DNA from: Pogostemon cablin
Taxonomy: Eukaryota; Streptophyta; Magnoliopsida; Lamiales; Lamiaceae
Length of the DNA: 64,000 nucleotides
Assembly (NCBI GenBank): GCA_023678885.1
Contig: CM042962.1
Span: 21,528,336-21,592,335 of the forward strand
Reading direction: 5' to 3'
A program made the position numbers and the translations under genes. Positions 56,677 through 64,000 of this stretch are shown piece after piece. Every line of letters begins with the position of its first letter. Positions within the stretch are counted from its first letter, which is position 1. The notes under the pieces were generated by a model. That model saw only the letters and a list, made by a program, of their open reading frames with translations. It did no database searches and was not told the DNA's origin.

Positions 56677-57478
56677 TTTAGAAGAGTTAGTTACTCTTAG
56701 GTACACAACTTATATCAAACTTACTATGAGATACACAATCCTAAAACTATTACTCTAACTACACTATTTTACTATAGATTGCCAAATTTGCCCCCAATAC
56801 CGAATTTTTCCCAAAAGCCTATGAACATCAATTACCCTATTTAATTCCTTTCTTCCCGAAAATGTCGTCGGGCGTGGGTTTCTGTTGCAGATGTACATGG
56901 TATAGAACGTTAATCCAAATTTCATGTGGAACATTTTTGCAATTCGTGCACTTTATTTAAAATCATTTTTGTGCATTTCGTGCGTAATGTGGACGGATCA
57001 TTTGTGCAATTCGTGCAAATTCCAGAATGATTTTTAGTGCATTTCTTGCCAAAGTTGTGATTGAGATTGAAACAGATCTATTAGAATTTATGCCTTAGCC
57101 ATTAAAGGGTCCATACCGAGGTTTTGTGCATTTTATAGAAATTTTAAGTTGATTTTTTGTGCATGTCGTGCATATTTTGGATTTTTTTCCACATCCTGCA
57201 AAAGTTATGATTGAGAATGGAAAAGGAATGAGAGATTTTATTTCTTGAAATGCATTATTTGAGGAAACTTTTCATCTCAAATCACGTGGAAATATCTTCA
57301 TGGATTAAGGAAAGTAGAGATAAACTGCAGATGCGTGGATATTGGAAATGAGGTTTATTTTGAGTAAGGCTGGGTATTTTAACCTTAAATATTGTACCTA
57401 CAAGTAATTTATTACTTTTTTAATAATGTATCTTAATTGTGTATAGAAACTGTGTATCTAATAGTAATAAATCCTTTT
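56677..57478. mobile_element. Terminal-inverted-repeat element of the 'TTGCACA' family (copy 2)
   Basis: The left end includes TTACTCTTAGGTACACA and the right end, reversed, TTACTATTAGATACACA, with two mismatches in 17. The interior has repeated GTGCATTTCGTGC, GTGCAATTCGTGCA and TTTTGTGCA words (56935-57160). About 800 bp; no coding region. Confidence 0.55.
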
Positions 57479-57689
57479 CGAAGTAACCAAAATTATAAAA
57501 TACTCAACAACATAAAAGCAATAAAAACGCAAGTTGAATTTCCTATTCCACTATCTGTGTTTCATTGGTGTTTAACAGCAGTATAAAAAAACTATACCCT
57601 ACAAATGACTATTAAACCCTTGAAGCATGCGTTGAATTTTGGGTATTAATTATGACACCTGTCAAACATTTAATTTATGAAATAGGAGA

Positions 57690-58520
57690 TGAAACACTAT
57701 TATGAAATAGGTGATCCCATTTGATAAAAACGATAAGTTGACTCCTTAACTGGAATCAACGAACAAAGCTTCCTTAGAACAACAAATTGACTCTTAGCTA
57801 TTTCAATTACTGTTTTGAGCCGACTGATGATGTTCTCTCCCTCAAACAATGTCTTGTATCTGCATTCCCAAACTTCTGCCACACAAGTGGCCATTAGCCA
57901 CAACAATAGTCCTTAGTTTCTTATCCTCACGAGAGGTTCATACTAGGGTCCAGTTTCTCCCCTCTCACTCTATGTGGCAGTTCATCTCTGATATTCACAA
58001 TAGGGTCCAGCTTCGCCATCATGCTATTATGAACCTGTAATAGTGATCGCCGAGCATACGTCGAAGTGTTGTTTGTTCCAATGTCCCAGCAAGCCTGTCC
58101 TTTTAAATAAAAATTCTTGCACCCACTTAACCCAAAAGAATTATCGAAGAAGTTTCTCAATCTTTGAGACACAACCCAAAATTTTTACCACTGAAAACTA
58201 AAACGTTAATGTACCTCAGATGATGGTAGAAATTAACTCCAGTTTTATATTGAACAAAATCAACACCTATTCTCTTCCTACACTAAGGAATCCCTAGATA
58301 TCTAACAGGAAAACTTCCTTTCTGGAATGGCAACATACTCATTTTTTCTTGCTCTGAAACACCTGCAAAAATAGATATGCGACTTTTCATGGCTAACCGC
58401 AAGATCAGGAGATTCCTCAAACTTTCGAAGACTATCACTCACAATCTTTACAGATTGAGCATCACCATGAGCGAAAACAATCAAGTCACTCAATGTCGGT
58501 ACTCTATTGGGCAAAATTCA
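57690..58520 (-). pseudogene. L1-type LINE fragment (RT and downstream region), decayed
   Basis: On the minus strand 58514-58302 reads LIVFAHGDAQSVKIVSDSLR and KFEESPDLAVSHEKSHIYFC, the LINE RT block after the catalytic Asp pair (here the pair has become AHGD in place of A/L-D-D). 58172-57927 holds NFYLKGQACWDIGTNNTS, a segment found after RT in this family, and 57906-57700 holds a weaker C-terminal piece. Missing parts and stops show that it is dead. It is not the same insertion as the LINE at 52469-54660 and has the opposite strand. Confidence 0.75.
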
Positions 58521-59081
58521 AAAAAATAAAATAAAAATAAAAGTATTCAACAAAACTCAGTTATTCCTCAATAACAGAGCCATAATTTGGTGTACTATCA
58601 CCGACACTTCAATATTTATAAATTTTTGAACTAAACTACCAGAGTGTAGTATGATTAGTTCGAGTTGAACCTATAGGGGATTAATCGAATTTAAATTTCA
58701 ACCCATTACAGTTGCGGCAAATGATTAAAAATCAAATAATTCCTTATTTTTGGCACATAAACTCATTTTACCTTAATTCTCTAGTTGCCCTACCTTTATA
58801 AATACTCTCTTATATGAAAACCTCCATACAATTCAATCTTTAGATTTTCATTTCATAAAATTTTACTTATAGTTTTATAAAGCAATTAGAGAGAGGATTT
58901 TCATTATAATTTCTTTCTCCCATTTGGGGGAGGAATTCATTTCATTCATTCATTTTCATTTTCTGAAATATTTTAATGTTCCAAGAAAGTAGAAACACCA
59001 AGGAGAGGAAGAGGCCATATGGATGTTAAAATTTTATTTGGTGAAATCTAATCATATTTAATTTAATGCATTCTCTCCTCA
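58521..59081. other. Non-coding sequence, no gene
   Basis: AT-rich. CTTTATAAATACTCTC (58794-58809) is a TATA-like box on the plus strand followed by a leader-like stretch, so an LTR or promoter remnant is possible. Nothing more can be supported. Confidence 0.3.
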
Positions 59082-60261
59082 TCTTCTTATATATTAAAAC
59101 AAAATAAGTTTCCCAATTTAAAATTTATAAAATGTGAGGTGTCAAGTCATGGTGAGTTTATCATTTATGATTTTTATAAAATTGTAAGGTGGCTTATTGT
59201 GATTTGTTGGACAATTTAGAGGAGATCACATGTTCAAACCTCAATGAATACATTTATTTTAAATTCTTTATCTATGCAATCTCTTAAATTATAACTTTAA
59301 AGTGGGCTTTGACTGTATAATAAGTTTGGCTGAAATTTTAATAAATAAAAAAATAGACTTATTTTTTTAAAAATAAAGTTAACCTTAGTCTAATTTTTAT
59401 AATTGTAAAATATGTTGGATTTGAAATGTTAAATAAAAGAATGATACATGTACCCTTTTTTTTAATGTCAATATAAATCTAATTTTTGCATTAATAACTA
59501 CATATTTTACTCCCTTCATACACCAATAATTAATTTGTCCATTTTTATCGTTCACTCTGAAGGTCTTTTATTTTTACTGAAAAAGATTCACAATTCACCA
59601 CTAATACAACTATCCTCTTTATATAAGATAATAATATTTATAAGGGTTACTTACTAGGAGGTACATAAAATAATGCATAATTGCTGTAAACTACATAACT
59701 CAAAGTACTATTACTCATAACTACACAATTATAATTGTGATAGTATAAATACCCCTATGTATTTGCACAATTTAGTTTTGCACGATTTGATTTTGCACAA
59801 TTTTTTTTGCACATTTTGTTTGCACATTTTAAATTCCGGCAGCAGGCGATGGCAGTCAACGGTTGGTCAACGCCAGTCAACGCCGGTCAACGATCGATCA
59901 ATGTCGGTTCGACTGGTGGGTGGGTGAGGGGTAGGGTTGGTGGTTTAAAAGTATATAAGATTATAAGGTTATATTTGATATTTTTCTTTAATATTTTGTA
60001 TGTGAGAGTAATTATTTAAATTCCTTGTATCTTATAGTAATTTAGGTTAAAAGTTTGTATCTATTAGTGATTTTCCCTATTTATAATTCACGTACAAAAA
60101 GTAATACATTATAGATAAAGTATATTGTTTGATTATAAAAAAAAAATTGTACTCAAATATTGATAGAATAGAAATTTATAAAACATCTGACTAATTATAA
60201 TTAACATAAGACATATATGAAAATATTAAATTACCCGCATCACACGCGGGATCTGAACTGA
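59082..60261 (+). mobile_element. Helitron-like element 1 (non-autonomous), with a nested TIR element
   Basis: The left end A|TCTTCTTATATATTAAAAC is like plant Helitron 5' ends. On the right is a GC hairpin (CCCGC, 7-nt loop, GCGGG; 60234-60250) followed within 11 nt by CTGA, of the CTRR type, though the next base is not T. No target duplication is expected for Helitrons. The element at 59641-60080 is nested in it. No Rep/helicase coding is present. Confidence 0.45.
59641..60080. mobile_element. Terminal-inverted-repeat element of the 'TTGCACA' family (copy 1)
   Basis: Left end AGGGTTACTTACTAGGAGGT and right end, reversed, AGGGAAAATCACTAATAGAT share the inverted pattern of copies 2 and 3. 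The interior has a dense TTTGCAC run at 59765-59830 (TTTGCACAATTTAG, TTTTGCACGATTTG, TTTTGCACAATT). A Gly/Val-rich open frame at 59807-60019 is not a credible gene. Confidence 0.55.
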
Positions 60262-61141
60262 CTTTAGGTTTATTAGATATTTATGACGTTTTAAAAATGT
60301 GAAATAACTTCTTATTATTGGTTTGGAAGATTTATTTTTTTCTTTATTATTTTTAATAAGTAAAATAAGTTTTTTAAAATAAAATAAAAATATGTGAGCG
60401 GTTAAGTTTAGGTATGTTTGATATTTATAATTTCTCTTAATTTATTAGGTAGTAAAGTTTGATTGGTTGTTTGATTCTTAAAGAGGTTCTAGGTTCAAAC
60501 ATCAACAACGCACTATTTAAATAATTTTTTTGATTCTTCAAATGAAAACTTTAAATTGATTTGGACTAAAAGTTTGATTAAAGTTGATATATTGATACAT
60601 CAAACAACAATCCTATTTTGATATCTTACGACGATGTTGAGGAGGAGGATCGCTTCACTTTAGTGATAACTACTCCCTCCTTCCCGCGTAACGTTAACGT
60701 TTGCTTTTTGCACGGAGATTAAGAGATATAATATTTTAATATGTAGTGAGGTGAGAGAAATAATATTTAATTTAAAGTGAGTAATTGTATTTGTGTTGTG
60801 TGTGGGCCCTATATAGAATAATTAATTATTTTGTGTGGGTCCAATTTGACAAAAAATAAAATGTAAACCTTAACTTGGGACAACTCAAAATGGAAAACGT
60901 AAATCTTAATGTGGGACAGAGGGAGTATATTTTACTATTAATATGAAATAAATTAAGAATGCATGTTTTTTACTTGATTTAATTTATATACCTTAAGATA
61001 TTTCTTTTTTAGTCAAATAAAAAATTATTCTTTTAATTATCCTAAAATGATATAATTAATTTTTATTTAAAAATATATATTTAAAAATAATAAATAAAGA
61101 ACAAGTACGGTAACTCGCGTCGCACGCGGGCACTGTATTAG
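60262..61141 (+). mobile_element. Helitron-like element 2, 3' end (left end uncertain)
   Basis: At 61114-61130 the stem CTCGCG, 5-nt loop and CGCGGG is followed by CACTGTATTAG and then T, a typical plant Helitron 3' end (hairpin, about 11 nt, CTRR-like, T). Sequence at 60440-60500 (GGTTGTTTGATTCTTAAAG, AGGTTCAAACATCAAC) parallels 59195-59255 in element 1, so the two are related copies. The left end is not resolved. A MITE at 60671-60927 is nested. Confidence 0.45.
60671..60927. mobile_element. Stowaway-like MITE
   Basis: TA then CTCCCTCCTTCCCGCGTAA; the other end TGTGGGACAGAGGGAG then TA. Length is 257 bp, with inverted repeats and a TA duplication. Confidence 0.85.
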
Positions 61142-61690
61142 TCTCTTTTATATTTTCTATGATTTGATTGTTTGATTGATGCAATAATTATGAATTAATT
61201 TGTGAAAAAGTCTTAATTGTAATTTTGGGTTTGATTGGTTGCATTTATTAGTTTAGTTTGTCTTGTAGTAATTTGGAATTTGTCTTTGGTATGAACAATT
61301 CCTCTTAATATTCTTCTTGACATCCGTCAAAGATATTTGCTCTTCTATTGTGACGTCACTTTGTAGCTTTTTCTCCTAAGTTTTCTTTGAGAAGTTAGAT
61401 GGTTTCTTCTTTTAGCTTCTTCTCATAGGGTTTCGATTCTCATCTGAATGATGGATTCACTGTATCTTTTTTTATCCTTCATTTGGATGACAAAGTTTTC
61501 CCTCATCATCACCACACTTAGTGCGAAATTGAATTGCCATTTTTCTTCAAAATGGAGTCTGCAACCTTGGTACAACTATCTTATGATCACAAAGAGTTGT
61601 AAAAATAAGCCTCCTTATTGCGTTTTCTTATGTAAAGCGCTTGAATTTCTGTAGAAAATTATTTCCTAGCATGAGATTCGTTCTAGTGTT
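61142..61690. other. AT-rich sequence, no gene supported
   Basis: An open frame at 61448-61654 has no recognised motif. Otherwise unremarkable. Confidence 0.3.
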
Positions 61691-62020
61691 ATGAAAGTGT
61701 ATTGGTTAGTCTTCACTTTGTACCATGGGGTACCATCCGTGAAAGAGAAGGAAAGATTTATTATTTTAGAATTTTGATTTGTAGTTAATTATTCCCTTAT
61801 TTTGAATTATTTAGTTTTCTATTTTCTTTATTACCTTAATTTCCTATTTCTACCATATTAGAACTTAGGTCTAGGGCTTTGTTCATCGTTCTTGAGCCTA
61901 TTTATTACCTTATCTGTTATCTGCTCCTCTAATCATAATTTTTGTTTGCTTGATTCTTTTTTTAAGGGTTAATACCCTTTGCGAGAAATCTTTTCCTATT
62001 ACCATGATACCTCCTCCCCA
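61691..62020. repeat. LTR-like segment, possibly related to the LTR at 840-1199
   Basis: TTATTTAGTTTTCTATTTTC, TAATTTCCTATTTC and GAGCCTATTTATTACC follow the order of matching words in the LTRs at 840-1199 and 2295-2655 (TTATTTAGTTTTCTTATTTC, CAGCCTATTTAAAG). Divergence is high and ends cannot be set. It could also be a minus-strand 3' LTR, because on that strand a purine tract (GGGGAGGAGG, 62019-62010) stands just upstream. Confidence 0.35.
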
Positions 62021-62040
62021 TAATTTTTAGCCTAGACTTC

Positions 62041-63870
62041 TTCTTTAGCTATGCAAATACCAGCTCCTGAATCAATATATTCCGCAAAGTATTCTGCATG
62101 AAATTTTTATATCTCATCCCAATGGCGATATATAGGGAGGATGAACTCGTGGCCATGGATGAGCTCCGGCTTTTTCTAGTGGACTCTATACCTTCGTCCT
62201 CAGACAGTAAACTCTTTTCCATCTTATAATCTTCCGAAGACTTATGATTCTCTAGGAACTTTGGTCCAAACTCAAGTTGTTCTGTGAATCTTCCCACGAC
62301 TCCTTCAACTATCAACTCAATATCTCCAATCTTGAATTGTCCTTGATATATCCCAATTGTTAGTTATGGGAGGTAATACAAGACATCACAAGGAATAAAG
62401 TTCTCATTCTTTGTGCTATTAGATATTGCTTCTACATCTCTCCATCCTTCTAAGCATTTTAGTTCACCTTTAGTTGTGAACTTCTCTGGTATGAAGATTG
62501 CTACTACTATTGGTTTTTTTTTCTTCCTATTTTCCACTGGGCATTATGTCATTTTAGAAAGAGATCCTTCTTTATTTGAACTTAAGGTTGACTTGTCTAT
62601 TCCAGACAGGTTGATTTCTAATCTATAGATTTACGTCATGAATTGGTGGTAGCTCCACAACTTATAGTCTAGTTATGCATGCAAATCGCTCGAACACTTC
62701 TAGTACCTCTATATACTCCTTCATTTGAATAAATGTGAATAATGGGTATTGAACAGAGTATGGTCTGTTCCCTTATCAAATCTTTTTTTATATCTTGATG
62801 AAGGGTTAGTATATACTCTATTGAAATCTCGATCTACCATATTGTAGGAAATCCTTATATAAATGTAGGATGTCACATTTCCTACGTATAGATTTCCCAA
62901 TATTCCTCTCAGGCACGCATCTCTTGGGTTCTTGATTAGATTTCTTATCAAAGATAGCAATATCGATTAGTGTATCAAATTGCTTTGATAAGAATTTGAG
63001 TGGCTCCAATATGGATCTAGGACATTGTTTGAGCCACTTCGCTCTTGTGCCTATTGAGTTCCTTCTTTATTTCATCAACATAAACTAAATGCATTTCTAT
63101 TACATTTCACGTGAATTCCATATGATGCGATTTTCTCTTCTGTTACCTTGTATATGATATAGTGGTCTAGTTTTCTGAAGCTAAGCAATCATTCCATCCT
63201 TCCAACCATAAATCAATCGTATAGATGAAGCCTTAAATCTTCCTTCATGATTCTTATAAGTGCTATATGAGAAATGGATGTCTAGGAGAAGAATTCAGAC
63301 ATGTCCTTTTATATCTCTTGCTTGAAGCTTTGTTCTTCACTCCAACTAATCTTCTGAAAATTCTTTTGGTTGATGTAGTCTTCTTCATAGATGCTCTCAT
63401 CTATGGTATATTCTCAAACTAATGTACCTGTACCAGATAGTAGAAACATACAGTTTTTTCGATCTCTAGAGTAGCCTCAAACTGTCTTACTCATCGCATC
63501 TGGTCTTTTTTAGTAATCTGGTAAAATATGCACTTTGGCTCCACGTGTAACAATTGCAATAATTGAATCTTTCATTTGCTCATGTGGGGGCTCTTCAGAA
63601 CATTCTTATTGTCAGGGTTCTACTAGTACTCCTCTCGTTCGATCCTGAGGATGTGACTTGACTTTTTAACGTCCATCATGATGGTCATAGCCTCTGTCCT
63701 ATTTTTGGTTTCAGGCTTTTGTTTGGACCAGAATGATCTTGGCCTTCTTGCTCTCCATCTTGTGCTTGTCTGTGTATAAGGATGATATTTTTTCTTCATC
63801 ATATTCTGCCTTCTCGGGTGTCCTCCAATGATAGTTAGAAGGTTATTACCTTCACAATACAAAAGTATTG
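62041..63870 (-). pseudogene. Unidentified decayed coding sequence (retroelement-like)
   Basis: Several minus-strand frames are open for 60 to 90 codons and read like real protein: IGDIELIVEGVVGRFTEQLE and KSSEDYKMEKSLLSEDEGIE (62300-62160), LKFLSKQFDTLIDIAIFDKK (63000-62940), and KDSIIAIVTRGAKVHILPDY in another frame (about 63580-63520). Frames are joined by stops and shifts. No catalytic motif (protease, RT, integrase) can be recognised and I cannot assign the family. A gag- or movement-protein-like part of a retroelement or integrated pararetrovirus is possible, but this is a guess. The sequence runs on toward the right edge of the window. Confidence 0.35.
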
Positions 63871-64000
63871 TTTTGTTAATTCTTCTTAATCTCTTGTAGT
63901 TTATATACAGAGCTCCTTGATGGCACCATTGCGCTAGGTTGGCTTTGAGAAAGTACTTTCTTCTTGCAGTCGAATCCAGCTCACATGGTTGTATTTTTTT

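Noticed and set aside
59807..60019. Gly/Val-rich open frame of 70 codons
   Set aside because: It falls inside the TIR element copy 1 and depends on NGGTCAACG repeats; no counterpart in the other two copies.

Overview
The window looks like transposon-dense, probably heterochromatic, nuclear DNA of a flowering plant, most likely a eudicot. Support comes from the element types: Ty3/gypsy elements of the Athila type with tRNA-Asp primer sites, Ty1/copia, plant L1-type LINEs, a CACTA element, Stowaway-like 'CTCCCTCC' MITEs, a hAT MITE and a tRNA-derived SINE. I see no intact host gene, no rRNA and no functional tRNA gene. Almost every long open reading frame is a decayed retroelement fragment or a shadow of one. 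Species cannot be told from the sequence.

Layout. 1-4144: a minus-strand, gag-like retroelement gene (E0), split by a small non-autonomous LTR element (840-2655) with a perfect 5-bp target duplication. 4145-21593: Athila-like element A (plus strand), with two LTRs, PBS, gag, protease, RT/RNase H, integrase, an env-like region and a PPT. One foreign solo LTR sits in its integrase (10853-12236) and another in its 3' LTR (18248-20186). 21594-28730: an LTR-like segment, a LINE scrap, MITEs, a SINE with an 18-bp target duplication, and a three-level nest of small DNA elements. 28731-30057: 3' part of a minus-strand copia element. 30058-37900: remains of a third Athila-type element (C, minus), interrupted by a 5.8-kb CACTA element (31183-36993). 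The CACTA element carries host-gene-like exons and received its own solo LTR (32718-34274). 38177-40102: a CACTA-type MITE and another LTR. 40286-56337: Athila-like element B (minus strand), with a perfect CAAGA target duplication; the middle of its 5' LTR is replaced by about 3 kb that includes a LINE tail. 56402-64000: MITEs, a minus-strand LINE fragment, Helitron-like ends, and unidentified decayed coding sequence.

How the parts work together. Elements A and B share one plan: LTR, tRNA-Asp PBS, gag, PR-RT-RH-IN, an internal polypurine tract, a palindrome-rich module, a leader with a splice donor, an intron, a splice acceptor, an env-like ORF, a long 3' untranslated region, a conserved hairpin, the PPT and the LTR. 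The palindrome-rich module lies both in the LTR, upstream of a TATA box or its equivalent, and again upstream of the env-like exon. Its sequence differs between A and B but matches within each element. A 12-bp inverted repeat that brackets the 3' PPT also changes in step between the two families. These two patterns are the most interesting signals in the window. All coding regions seen here are broken by stops and frameshifts, so any activity would need proteins from elsewhere.
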